Shown here: piece after piece, positions 1-9,688 of the stretch
How positions within the stretch are numbered: the first letter of the stretch is position 1
Layout: each line of letters opens with the position of its first letter
Assembly (NCBI GenBank): GCA_949751835.1
Contig: CATKHK010000050.1
Span: 186,001-250,000, forward strand
DNA from: Blepharisma japonicum
Taxonomy: Eukaryota > Ciliophora > Heterotrichea > Heterotrichida > Blepharismidae
Reading direction: 5' to 3'
DNA: 64,000 nucleotides
The notes under the pieces: generated by a model
Seen by the model: the letters and a program-made list of their open reading frames with translations, nothing else
Told to the model about the DNA's origin: nothing
Database searches by the model: none
Made by a program: the position numbers and the translations under genes

Positions 1-1917
1 TGAAATCAATGTTTTGATGATATTTTGCCTTTAATTAAAGAGCAATCTGATGAAATTGCAAACGCAATTTCTAATATTTTTAGAAACATTAAAGATGTAT
101 TTGATGATTTAAGAGTTTTTCAAGGAAAAAATGATAGTGAAATGAATCATAAATTCTTAGAGTATGAGAAGAAAAGAAGAAAATTGGAAGAAGAAATAAA
201 AAAAATAAAATTGGAGAAAGAAGAAGTTGAAAAAATTAGGCGAGATGACGATAAGAGAATTCAAGCAGAAATTGATGAAATTTACGGAGATGATGATTAT
301 TTAGTTTTTAAACAGAAAGCCAAAAGACTACTAGATTTGAGACCTACAGGTGCAGCTGAATTTTTGAAAGAAATTTATAATGAGATGAATCAAGATCGTG
401 AAATCCCGAAACCGAAAACTTTTGATGGAAAAATCCTTGATCCTGACGATTTAGAAACCAGCCTAAAACTACATTTCAAACTTATCCAAAAATCAACTGC
501 AAGACGAATTATTCGACTTTTGTATAATAAAATTGAGACAGAATCGACTGAAGTCCAAACAACTGATCCTTTTATAGAGCAAAGCTCTTTTGAAGAAGCA
601 CAAAAAGCTGCTGAAAAATATAGTCTCTTATACCAAGGACTGCAAGTACAAGAAGAAAGGCTCAGGGAAGAAATTAAAATGAGAGGAAATACGATAGAAG
701 CTCTTGAAAATGAAAAAAGCCAGCTTTTAAGTGATTCTTTAAGAATAAAGAGAGAAGGAGAAATGAGTGTTAAAGAGATTGCAAACTTGAAAAAAGAAAA
801 TGAAACAATAAAGAAAAAATTAGAAGAAAATACAACTCTAATAGAGGGTAATGCATATAAAATTGCATTACTTGAAAATCAGCTAGAAACCCAGCTTAGT
901 AAAATCGCGAGATATGCTAAAGAAAACCCAAAAATTAATGAAATTGGAAGTAATCCTTCAGAGCTGTCAAATATTAAGTTTCAAGATGCTACCCCTAGCT
1001 CACAAAATAGAGGAGAAATAAACAAATCTCAATTTAATACATCTCAAAATCGTGATAAAAGTTCTCTAGAGAGACCTACAAGAAGGCTAAATTCAGGATC
1101 CACCATAAATGACAGAGAAGGAGAGAGCTGAGACCTTGAGGAAGTAAGAGATATTTCTCCATCCCAAGGCCGAGCTAATATTCAAGTGGAAAAACGAAAA
1201 AATAATCGAGACCTCAACAATTCTATAAATGATCACGATGGAGAGCAAATTTCATCATCAAAACTTGCAGATCGCTCTATAGTTTCTGGCTCAAAATCTC
1301 CTAGAAGGAATATCGACAAGTCAGTCCCTTCTTCACGAAATAAAGAATCATATGGAAGTGAGCTAAAAGTCCAAACAAAAATGCCAAGCAGAAGCAGACA
1401 AAATGGCTTTGATTCTCAAAATCAAACAGAAGGAGAAAATGATGAATTTAATGATGAAAGCATGGAGCCTGCAGGGAGTTATAAGAAAACTAGAAAGTCA
1501 AAGCCGCAAAGCATGCAAGAAATTGAGCATGAAAATAAAAATCCTGGAAATTCTAATTTGGTATCAAGCATAGGTAATTTGGACTCAGAAGCATATCATT
1601 CTAGGATTGGAGCAAATGGAATTGAAGTATTTTTCGTTGATAGAGGGCTATGGACTAACGACCTGAAAAATGAAAATTTAATTTCAAACTCAGTTGGGGT
1701 GCAATATGACTGGGAACACCCTGATGAAATAGGTGAAGAAGAAGCTGAGCCAAGCAATTTATATATATTTGCTTATAATCCAAATAATGTCTTTGGGCTT
1801 CGTGGAGATGTGTTTTTCAATAAAAGCACCAGGGTACTTCAGTCACAGCCAAGGATCCCTGAGCTTCAGAAATCCATTATGTTCCAGCCCAACTACCATT
1901 TGGTTGCTAAAAAATAA
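1..1917 (+). CDS. Coiled-coil protein, 5' partial
   Basis: The frame is open from the window edge to TAA at 1915-1917, so the start lies upstream. It crosses TGA at 1129-1131, read as Trp. About the first 300 visible residues are highly charged and heptad-like (long runs of K/E with spaced L/I), indicating a coiled coil. Next comes a low-complexity Ser/Asn/Arg-rich stretch of about 200 residues. The last 100 residues are a compact, mixed region (EVFFVDRGLW...DWEHPDEIGEEEAEP...YIFAYNPNNVFGLRGDVFF) that looks folded. I do not recognise the family. A cytoskeletal or scaffold role is a guess from the coiled coil only. Confidence 0.8.
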
Positions 1918-2045
1918 CTGTCATTTCTTCTTATGAAATTTTGATAAGATTTTACACTCAATTAATCAATTCTTAACTAAATCTTTCAAATCCTGTTGGA
2001 TTACTCATATTAAACAGCAATTTCCATTAATTCATAACAACTAAA

Positions 2046-3140
2046 ATGGGACACGGCTGCCTTTCCAAAGGCTCGGTGAAAATCCAAGAAATGGTCAATC
2101 GTGCTACAACCCTCAACAATTCATCACCAAGACCCAACGACGACTTAATCCGCCGCAAGAAATCTCAGCTATTTTTGACAGACGACTCAGAATCTACCTT
2201 TGTTGAGCTCAGCACGCCAAGAACTGGAAGAACAATTCGTTGAAAAAGAGGAGACATCATAGGTGAAGGTGCTTATGCCAAAGTCTACCAATGCATGAAT
2301 ATCGAGACAGGCGAACTTTTAGCAGTCAAACATTTCAAAGTAAAACTTATATAGCTCACAGATGACCCGAACAAAATCCAAAAGGAGTTTACACTCATGA
2401 AAAAAGAAGTTTCACTACTAAGACAATTAGACCACTCTAATATCGTCCAATATTACCAAACTGACTTGTCCCCAGATATGACTTCTTTAAACGTAGTTAT
2501 CGAATATGTCCCAGGTGGGACGTTGAAACATCTGATTCAAAAATATGGAATTCTTGAAGATGATGTCATTAAAACCTTCACTAGGCAGTTACTCAAAGGG
2601 TTAGCCTATCTCCATGATAATGGAGTTATTCATAGAGACTTGAAGTCTGCTAATATTCTAATCTCGACTAATGGGACTTTGAAACTGACTGATTTTGGAT
2701 CATCGAGAAAATTCGAAAATTCGGACCTAGAATTGACAAAAAGTTTGAAAGGAAGCCCATATTGGATGGCGCCTGAAGTTGTACTAAGAAGAGGACATAG
2801 CTATTCAGCTGATATTTGGTCACTAGGATGCGTTTTAATAGAGATGGCATCGGGAAAGCCACCATGGTCTAATTATTCTAAAGACGCAAGGGAAGTTCTA
2901 AATCTTATTGCAACGAATGACGTACTACCAGATATGCCAAAATGTGAAAGACAATTAAAAAATATTATAAAGCAGTGCATTCAGAGAGAGCCACTGAGAA
3001 GACCTACTGCAAAAGATCTATTGAAATTAAGCTATTTCAATGAAGTAAAGACAAGTGATTCAATTACGGAGCAGTCAAGCATGCCCAAAAATTTAAACGT
3101 TGAAATTATCGTTGAACAAGCAGAAGAGTATGTATCATAA
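2046..3140 (+). CDS. MAP3K-like (STE11/MEKK) protein kinase
   Basis: Ser/Thr kinase of 359 aa after removing one 15-nt intron (2340-2354) and reading TGA at 2241 as Trp. Visible motifs: the 'RW' preceding the G-loop (GEGAYAKV, about residues 72-79), AVKHFK with the ATP-binding Lys, HRDLKSAN at 191-198, DFGSS at 211-215 and GSPYWMAPEV around 232-241. The last is the activation-segment signature of the STE11/MEKK/ANP class. The N-terminal 65 residues are a basic, Ser/Thr-rich tail. 'MGHGCLSK' has Gly2 and a nearby Cys, which would allow N-myristoylation and palmitoylation; this is inference. The protein ends soon after the kinase domain, so other regulatory domains are absent. A role in a MAP-kinase cascade follows from the family. 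Confidence 0.92.
2340..2354 (+). other. 15-nt intron (gtaaaacttatatag)
   Basis: Phase-0 intron in the kinase. It contains an in-frame TAG; removing it joins AVKHFK to LTDDPNKIQKEF, as a MAP3K needs. A stands at position 10, six bases from the 3' end. Confidence 0.93.
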
Positions 3141-3669
3141 ATTTTAGAAATTATATTACAGCAATTATAATAAAAGAGAAATTTATTGATAATTGAAGTT
3201 TAAATAATAAAATAACTGAAACAAAATATCATTTTATTATATATAAAACTCTTTTAATTTCAGAATCAATTAAAGCCTGCTAAACCAAATTTTACTTGAA
3301 CATGCATAGATTTGATGTTTAAGACTTCCGAGTGAATTGAAAATTTATTGATGTGCTCATCAACAATCTTCAAATCTAGGACTCTATTTCTTGCACCTTC
3401 AAATAAGGTTTGCACTCTCTAGTCAAATCATCCTTGCTTTTTTTCTTTATTAATTGCTGATCCTCAATTAAGATATTACTACTCTCATAGTATTTCTATA
3501 AGTCTGTAATGGTAGTGGTAAAGCATTTTATTCTTTTATTATTTGTCAATCATATCTGTAAATAAAATTCTTAATAAAATCAAATTATACATCATTTTAG
3601 AGAGAAAATCTTCAGATATTTTAATTTTTCAGCCATTGAACAACCAAATCTCTCATCATTCAATAAAAT
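3141..3669. other. Intergenic region with a possible minus-strand gene remnant
   Basis: About 530 bases, AT-rich at both ends. On the minus strand, roughly 3420 down to a TAA at 3254-3256, one frame reads as an ordinary protein end (LFEGARNRVLDLKIVDEHIN ... KFGLAGFNWFWN). Upstream an overlapping frame (EDQQLIKKKSKDDLTREC...) is open. The two differ by one base step and no 15/16-nt GT...AG intron joins them. A decayed gene end is possible; chance is not excluded. Confidence 0.25.
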
Positions 3670-4191
3670 ATGTCTGACCCTTGCAACTACGATTGGAGGT
3701 TGGATCCTCTTGTTCAGAAACCAGAGATACTTCATGCACCTCCCCCTAGAGCAGAGAAAAAGCCTACTGATGTCACAGATTTCCCTAAGCAAAAAGTTAC
3801 TCCAATGCCTGAAGAGTATCATTATCCAGAAGGAAAATACAGGCCTCCAACTTTGCCAATAAGAGGTGGATTTATCCCAATTAATATTCATTTAGAAGCA
3901 GGAAAAATTTATAAGTGGTGCTCATGTGGAGCTACTTGGGACGAGCCATGGTGTGATCACAAATGCCATTATATGTTGTCTAGAAATAGGCCAATAGCTT
4001 TCAACGTTGACAAGTCAGGATACTACAAAATCTGCAACTGCAAGCAGTCAGCAAATGCACCATTTTGCAATGGAACTGAAAGACTTTTAGTGAAAAACTT
4101 CTCAAATACGTATTTTGGAGCATATAGAACAGCCACAGCAGTTGGCTTGGGTCTATTCTTCTTTGGAGTATGGTGGAACTTCCGCTCTTAA
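3670..4191 (+). CDS. Double CDGSH iron-sulfur protein, tail-anchored, with altered ligands
   Basis: 173 aa, no intron. Residues 84-99 and 122-137 have the CDGSH spacing C-x-C-x8-C-x3-ligand that holds a 2Fe-2S cluster in mitoNEET-type proteins. The three Cys of each motif are present (C84, C86, C95 and C122, C124, C133). The fourth ligand, normally His, is Cys99 in the first motif (followed by His100) and Glu137 in the second. Residues 151-169 (AYRTATAVGLGLFFFGVWW) form one hydrophobic helix at the C-terminus, so the protein is likely tail-anchored, perhaps in the mitochondrial outer membrane. Double-CDGSH proteins are known (CISD3), but those are matrix proteins without a C-terminal anchor. 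Whether both clusters form here is open. Confidence 0.85.
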   Translation: MSDPCNYDWRLDPLVQKPEILHAPPPRAEKKPTDVTDFPKQKVTPMPEEYHYPEGKYRPPTLPIRGGFIPINIHLEAGKIYKWCSCGATWDEPWCDHKCHYMLSRNRPIAFNVDKSGYYKICNCKQSANAPFCNGTERLLVKNFSNTYFGAYRTATAVGLGLFFFGVWWNFRS

Positions 4192-4403
4192 GGAACTTAA
4201 GAAATAACCTATAATTGCAGGTTGATTTAAATAGTCTATTATTACCTCGTTATCTATTAAATTTATTTTAATATTAAAAGAAATTATGTTTGAATCATAG
4301 CTGTAAATCAGTTTAATTTCAAATAATTAAAAGTTTCAATCTAGTGTGAAAATGAATTAGAATTAAATAAGCATAGATGCTTTGAAATCTCGACCTCGGA
4401 GCA

Positions 4404-5530
4404 TTATAATTAATATTAGAATTTTAGATTTCGATATCCAAGTTTGTATAAACTTAATTCTCATTAAATATTAAGGAGCTTGAAATTACCTATTAAAAAC
4501 TGAATAAAGTAAAATCTACTTATTTTAAAGAATTAAGGCTAAAATTGAAACAGCCTCTATGAGAAGATATTTAATGATTAAAAATCAATATCATTATAAA
4601 GATTATTTAACAAAATTATGCTAAGAGTAAAACTTTATGGGAACCTTATTTCACAACCAACTCGAACGCTCAATGAATTTTGCTTACTTTGTAATATTCC
4701 ATATGATTTCATCAAGCTTAACATATTTAATTGGGAGCATAAGGCCAAATGGTATTCTGAAATCAACCCTTATCAATTAATCCCATCAATATCCCACGGA
4801 GATTTCAAACTTGGAGAAACCTTTGCAATTATCCCTTATCTTGCAGAGTATTATGGTATAAATAATCAATGGTATCCTTCAGACCTCCAAAAACGATCTT
4901 TAATTAATGCTTATTTTCACTGGCAACACCTAAACGTAAGAAGAATTGTTCGTCTTTTAGTCTTTGAAAAATTCGTTGGCCCTATGTGGAAAGGTCTACC
5001 TCCAATAACTTCTGAAAGAGAAACAGAAATCCGTGCTGATATTGCAAAAACACTACAAAGCATAAATGACATGCTCGATAACGGAAAATATATTGGAAGA
5101 ACTCAGGAATTGAGCATTGCTGATATAGCTTGCTATAATGAAATTGCACAGATGAAAATCGCTTCGTTTAATTACAGCGATTGGCCAAAAGTTAAATTTT
5201 GGATGGAAGAAATTGAGAAGCTTGAGGCTGTCAGAGTAACGATGGCAGGGTTTAAGGAAGTTATTGATTCATTAGGATTTCCCTCATCTAATATAATTAT
5301 TAGCTAAGTCCATGTTAGTAATCAGGATGTATCATTAATATTAATAATAAAGGGAAAAGGCTATTCTTGCATATGCACATGTCAATGACTGAGCCGCACC
5401 TAAAGCAAAAGACTGTTGAGTAAGTGTCACATTTTAATTCATTTGAATTTTCAGATTTCTCTACTCATATTCTCCATATTGTGCATCACTTAAATTGTAA
5501 ATCTATACTTTTTTATTATTGCTTTATCTC
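4404..5530 (+). repeat. Direct segmental duplication, copy 1
   Basis: This stretch is clearly related to about 6136-7230: the 5' flank ('agatttcgatatccaa...', 'aaactgaataaagtaaaatc'), the whole GST gene and the first about 180 bases of what lies downstream. Edges are approximate and were set by eye. The two copies start about 1.73 kb apart. Confidence 0.88.
4618..5307 (+). CDS. Theta-like glutathione S-transferase, copy 1
   Basis: 229 aa, single exon, TAA stop. The N-terminus 'LYGNLISQPTRT' matches the theta-class pattern, with the catalytic Ser in 'ISQP'. 'INPYQLIPSI' carries the cis-Pro of the thioredoxin fold, and 'GDFKLGETFAIIPYLAEYYG' is the glutathione-binding turn and helix, with Thr where the usual Glu-Ser/Thr pair sits. 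The C-terminal helical domain (about residues 85-215) includes 'LSIADIACYNEIAQM', the usual N-capping Asp motif. It should conjugate glutathione to electrophiles in the cytosol. Every Trp is TGG here, unlike copy 2. Confidence 0.9.
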   Translation: MLRVKLYGNLISQPTRTLNEFCLLCNIPYDFIKLNIFNWEHKAKWYSEINPYQLIPSISHGDFKLGETFAIIPYLAEYYGINNQWYPSDLQKRSLINAYFHWQHLNVRRIVRLLVFEKFVGPMWKGLPPITSERETEIRADIAKTLQSINDMLDNGKYIGRTQELSIADIACYNEIAQMKIASFNYSDWPKVKFWMEEIEKLEAVRVTMAGFKEVIDSLGFPSSNIIIS

Positions 5531-5545
5531 CATAAATACCACTTT
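5340..5545 (-). pseudogene. Decayed 3' fragment of the RBR gene
   Basis: Read on the minus strand, 5350-5450 gives 'ELKCDTYSTVFCFRCGSVID', close to the intact RBR gene's 'ELKCGTCSTVFCFRCGSVID' encoded at 7081-7140. A zinc-binding Cys of the second ring has become Tyr. Beyond about 5500 the match fades into AT-rich sequence. There is no start and no first ring. It was carried along with the GST duplication and then drifted. Confidence 0.8.
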
Positions 5546-6135
5546 AAATATTTTACCTCTTTTAGTGTAATAATCTCTCTATGCGTTTTTTTGAGCTATT
5601 ATGAGCATATATTATTTTTAATAGCGTTTTTCTAACTTTTTTTCGTGGGTAATTATAGTCTCATTTTTGAAAGCTACAATTGATTCTACAATATTTCTAA
5701 ACAAATTGTTTAATATATAATTTATTTCATAGTCCAAGTATAGCTATTTATAATATTTGATTATTATTATTATTATTATTTTATCGGAATTTTTTTATTA
5801 AAAAAATTTGCCTAATTATTTTTCTAATAGCATTAACAGAATTAATATATTAACAACAGTAATATATGCAGAATTTCTAGACAATATTTTCTTTTATATT
5901 TAGATAGCTTGTGTTAAGAGACAATTTTTGTAAAATATCAAGTATAGCAAAATTGACAGCACCTAAAGGTCAGCGATATACCAATTAATCTTATATTGGT
6001 GCTCTTTGCATATTTTACAAATATATGATGCTCCGCTCTTGCTTTAAATTTTTGACGAATTAAAAATTGCTAAAATTTTAAAAATTTTGGTATTATAAAT
6101 TTGGCAAGCTTTTAGAAGAGATCACTGCGTGAAAC
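5546..6135. other. AT-rich intergenic DNA between the duplicates
   Basis: No coding frame found. It holds a short (att)n microsatellite near 5761-5780 and T/A runs. This may be older RBR-derived sequence drifted beyond recognition. Confidence 0.5.
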
Positions 6136-7230
6136 TTATAATTAATTGTTAGAACTTTAGATTTCGATATCCAAATTTGTATAAAACTTAATTCTCATTA
6201 AATATTAAAAAGCCTAAGTTACTAATTAAAAAACTGAATAAAGTAAAATCTACTTATTTGGAGAATTAATGCTAAATCTAAAAGTCAACATTTATTATAA
6301 AGAGAAATAATAAAATCATGCTAAGAGTACAGCTTTATGGGTTGCTTATTTCGCCACCAACTCGAACGGTTAACGAATTTTGCTTACTTAGCAATATTCC
6401 ATACGACTTCATCAAGGTTAACATATTTAATTGGGAGCATAAGACCAAATGGTATTCTGAAATCAACCCTTATCAATTAGTCCCATCCATAACTCATGGA
6501 GATTTCAAGCTTGGAGAAGCCTTTGCAATCATCCCTTATCTTGCAGAGTATTATGGTATAAATAATCAATGGTATCCTTCAGACCTTCAAAAACGATCTT
6601 TAATTAATGCTTATTTACACTGGCATCACATAAACGTAAGAAGATTTTCTCGTCTTTTAGTCTTTGAAAAATTCGTTGGCCCTATGTGGAAAGGTCTACC
6701 TCCACTCACTCCTGAAAGAGAAACAGAAATCCGTGCTGATATTGCAAAAACACTGCAAAGCATAAATGATATGCTTGATAGCGGAAAATATATTGGAAGA
6801 ACTCAGGAACTGAGTATTGCTGATATAGCTTGCTATAACGATCTTGCACAGATGAAAATCGCTGCATTTAATTTCAGCGATTGACCAAAAGTTAAATTGT
6901 GGATGGAAGAAATTGAGAAGCTTGAGGCTGTCAAAATAACGATGGCAGGATTGAAGGAAATTGTGGATTCATTAGGATTTCCCTCATCTAACATAATTAG
7001 TAGTTAATTCTTATGTTATTAGTCAGATTGTATCATCAATGTTAATAATAGAGGAAAACACCATTCTTACATATGCACATATCAATGACTGAGCCGCACC
7101 TAAAACAGAAGACTGTTGAGCAAGTGCCACATTTTAATTCATTTGTGTCCTCAGATTTTTCTACTCACAACTTGCATATTGGACATTGTTTAAATTGTAA
7201 ATTCTGTATTTTTATTTTTTCTTTGTTTCC
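6136..7230 (+). repeat. Direct segmental duplication, copy 2
   Basis: Counterpart of 4404-5530. It adjoins the intact RBR gene, so this side is probably the original locus and copy 1 the derived one. Edges are approximate. Confidence 0.88.
6318..7007 (+). CDS. Theta-like glutathione S-transferase, copy 2
   Basis: 229 aa and collinear with copy 1 with no length change, mostly conservative substitutions. TGA at 6882-6884 is read as Trp: copy 1 has 'FNYSDW' with TGG, and copy 2 has 'FNFSDW' with TGA, a single-base synonymous swap. Reading on reaches 'SLGFPSSNIISS' and TAA at 7005-7007, the same end as copy 1. Catalytic 'ISPP', 'LVPS' and 'GDFKLGEAFAI' are intact, so both copies look functional. 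It converges on the RBR gene with only 34 bp between the two stop codons. Confidence 0.9.
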
Positions 7231-8199
7231 ATTTATAACCTTTTCGCATGCCTTGTTGTAGTGATAATCCTCTTTGCATGCCAAGCAATAGATCTTTTTG
7301 CATTTCGGACAAGAAAATTTTGTGAAGTTTTGATTTCACTGGAAAACATAATTGCATTCACCATTTGGGCACACTGAAAGCCCGTCTGCAGAAGACTCCA
7401 TATACTTATAAAATGTATACTCTTCGAATGCCTTAACTTGCTCTTCACTTAAATGAGACCTCAGATCATTTATACTGATTTCTTCTTTGCAATTTGGAAA
7501 AGGGCAGATAATAGGGAATCTCTTTTTGTTTATTTGATGGTCAAAAAACTCATCAAGGCAAAGCTTGTGCCCAAAGTGGTTGCATTTTTCAAGAGACCTG
7601 AATTCTTCATTATTAATGCTATCATTGCATATTATGCATTTAATTTGATTTTCAGCTTTGTATTTCATATCTTCATATTCCTGGTCAAATTTCTTTTGCA
7701 GCTCATAAGCTAGCATTTCAGACTTTTTTCTTTCTTCTTCGTCGTGTTTCCTTTTTGATAGATTCTCAATATTGCTGTCTTTTACATTAGAATTATTTAA
7801 GTCTTCAAATGTGACTGAATTTTCTACTGAAATGTCGAAATTTACTGAGTTTTTCAATGGATCTTCTTCATCAGTTTTATCTGATCGAATCAATTCTGAT
7901 GTAAAAATTTCACTGCTCTCGTCTTCAATTGGTTTGGTCTTATTGCCAGTTAATTGCTCTATTGAATCAAAGTTTCCTTGGTAAATTCTAAATAAGGCAT
8001 AAGCCTTTTTGTGGCCTTTTAATATGCCTTCTTTTTCGGCTTGTTTGAGAGTTAATAGATAGTTAAAGATTTTTTCAAGTTTTTCATGAGTTCGTAATCG
8101 TACGATTCCTGCTATGTAGATATCTTCAAAGGACAAAACACTTGAATAATTATTTACAAAATCCAACTCTTCAATAAAATCGTTTAACGAATCATCCAT
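7042..8199 (-). CDS. RBR (RING-IBR-RING2) protein lacking the catalytic cysteine
   Basis: 385 aa, reading two TGA codons as Trp (W288, W345). Residues 1-185 are a variable, acidic region. RING1 runs C188-C237, the IBR about C277-C318 (CPNGEC ... CPKCKKIYCLAC) and RING2/Rcat from C339 (CPIC ... CGTCSTVFCFRC) to C377. RBR ligases pass ubiquitin through a Cys in RING2, in the pattern G-C-N-H-M. Here that segment is 'SEDTNELKC', with Thr352 at the catalytic Cys position and Glu in place of His. The zinc ligands are kept. The fold is therefore likely intact but thioester transfer unlikely; it may act as a binding or scaffold protein. TAA stop at 7042-7044. Confidence 0.9.
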
Positions 8200-8333
8200 G
8201 TTGTAATGAACCCTCCTAACTTTAAAAACTAAATTGCATTGATTATTATTGAATCTTTAAAAATAAATAACTAGATTTTAATAAGTAAAGTTTTTGCAAT
8301 AAATATATATATTTTCTAAATTTAATTATTAAT
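8200..8333. promoter_or_regulatory. Divergent promoter region (134 bp)
   Basis: AT-rich DNA between the RBR start (minus) and the CCDC34-like start (plus). No motif was recognised. Confidence 0.4.
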
Positions 8334-9605
8334 ATGGGCTTGATTGAAGGGTAATTTCTATTTAGAAGTGAGAAAAAACATGATGTTAAAATTGACAATG
8401 TAGTTTGCAAACTTGTAAAATTAATATAGGACTCAGTCAAAGCCTCTCAGCCAATCCAAAAAATAGCCTCTCGAGAATATCTCAGAGCCCTCAAAGAGCA
8501 CTCATATTATCATGAAAAACAGTCAAAAAGCTTATCAGACAGCGTAGAATACGCTATTGATAAGGCAGTTCGGCAAAGAATGCAGCAAGGTCTCTTTGGA
8601 TATGATCATTCTCAACTAATAGTTGTTGAAATGGAATTACAGAAGAATCTATTAAAAGAAAACGGCCCCAAAAGCCCTGAAGTAGCTGAAGCATTGGTCA
8701 ATAAAATGCTTTTAGAAAAACTAGAAGCTGCTGAAAAGCATAACCCAAACACAAAACTAACTTATGAAAATTGAAAACGGAAAAAAGACGCTGAAGGTCG
8801 TTTAAAGAAAAAGATTACATCTGAGGTACTAGGAATTGAAAAAGAGCAAGAAATCATAGAAATCAATGAAAAAATGTGCCATGAAGCTGAAAACTCGAAG
8901 AAAGTCAAACAATGGGCAAAAACCAAAAGAAAAGAAGAAAGACAAAAGAGAAGAGAAAAATTGATGCAGGAAAAAATAGCTGAAGAAAGCAAAAACAAAA
9001 AGCGAGAAGAAGCGAATGCTCATTATCGGGAATGGCTAAGGGATAATTTAACGAAACTTAAAGAACAAAAAAAAAAAGAAAGAGCAGAAAGGAAAGCAAA
9101 GGCAGCACTTGAAAGAGAAATTGAGAGACAAAAGGAGGAAAATAAAATCAAAGCAGAGCTTGCTTACCAAGAGTGGCTCATAAATAAGCTTAGTAAAACT
9201 GAATCAAACACTCCTGAAGTATACCCTGAGCCAAAAATAAAGAAACCAATTATGCTAGCTTATTCCCCAAATAAACAGAAAATTCCAGTAATTCAAAACA
9301 GTTACGATGAGTATAGCGAAAGCATTACTGAAAATATTGAATATTCTGATTATTCTGATGAAGAGGAGGAGGAAGAAGAAGAAAGTATTCCAGTAGTTTC
9401 ATCGCAGAAGCCTCCTAGACATAATGCGAATCCTCTACAAATGCAGAGGAGCCAGCATCGTGTTGATGACAATCATACGTTTGAAGATCTTTCTTCAATT
9501 AGAAGGTCGCCGCATGTAATAGATGCATACCAAAATGAACAAGAAGTAAGCGAGTCTAGCTTTGAAGAAAGCAGCTATGAGGAGGATGAAATGAATATAT
9601 CATAA
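8334..9605 (+). CDS. CCDC34-like coiled-coil protein
   Basis: 413 aa after removing two 15-nt introns (8351-8365, 8415-8429) and reading TGA at 8772 as Trp. The start ATG at 8334 gives MGLIEGSEKKHD; Gly2 leaves N-myristoylation possible. The centre is very Lys/Glu/Arg-rich coiled coil with two spaced copies of an aromatic motif, 'HYREWLRDNLTKL' and 'AYQEWLINKLSK', typical of the CCDC34 family of ciliary/flagellar proteins. The C-terminal about 130 residues are acidic and Ser-rich (EEEEEEEES). A role in cilia is inferred from that resemblance, which rests mainly on the YxEWL pattern in a charged coil. Confidence 0.75.
8351..8365 (+). other. 15-nt intron (gtaatttctatttag)
   Basis: First intron of the CCDC34-like gene. 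It splits a Gly codon, contains an in-frame TAA, and has A at position 10. Confidence 0.85.
8415..8429 (+). other. 15-nt intron (gtaaaattaatatag)
   Basis: Second intron of the CCDC34-like gene, phase 0. It removes an in-frame TAG and has A at position 10. Confidence 0.88.
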
Positions 9606-9688
9606 ATTTATTATAAAATTATTTATTTAAAATTTTTTCGATGGTTTTAAAGTTTAGTGTATTTTTTATGCTTAATTTAAACATTAAA

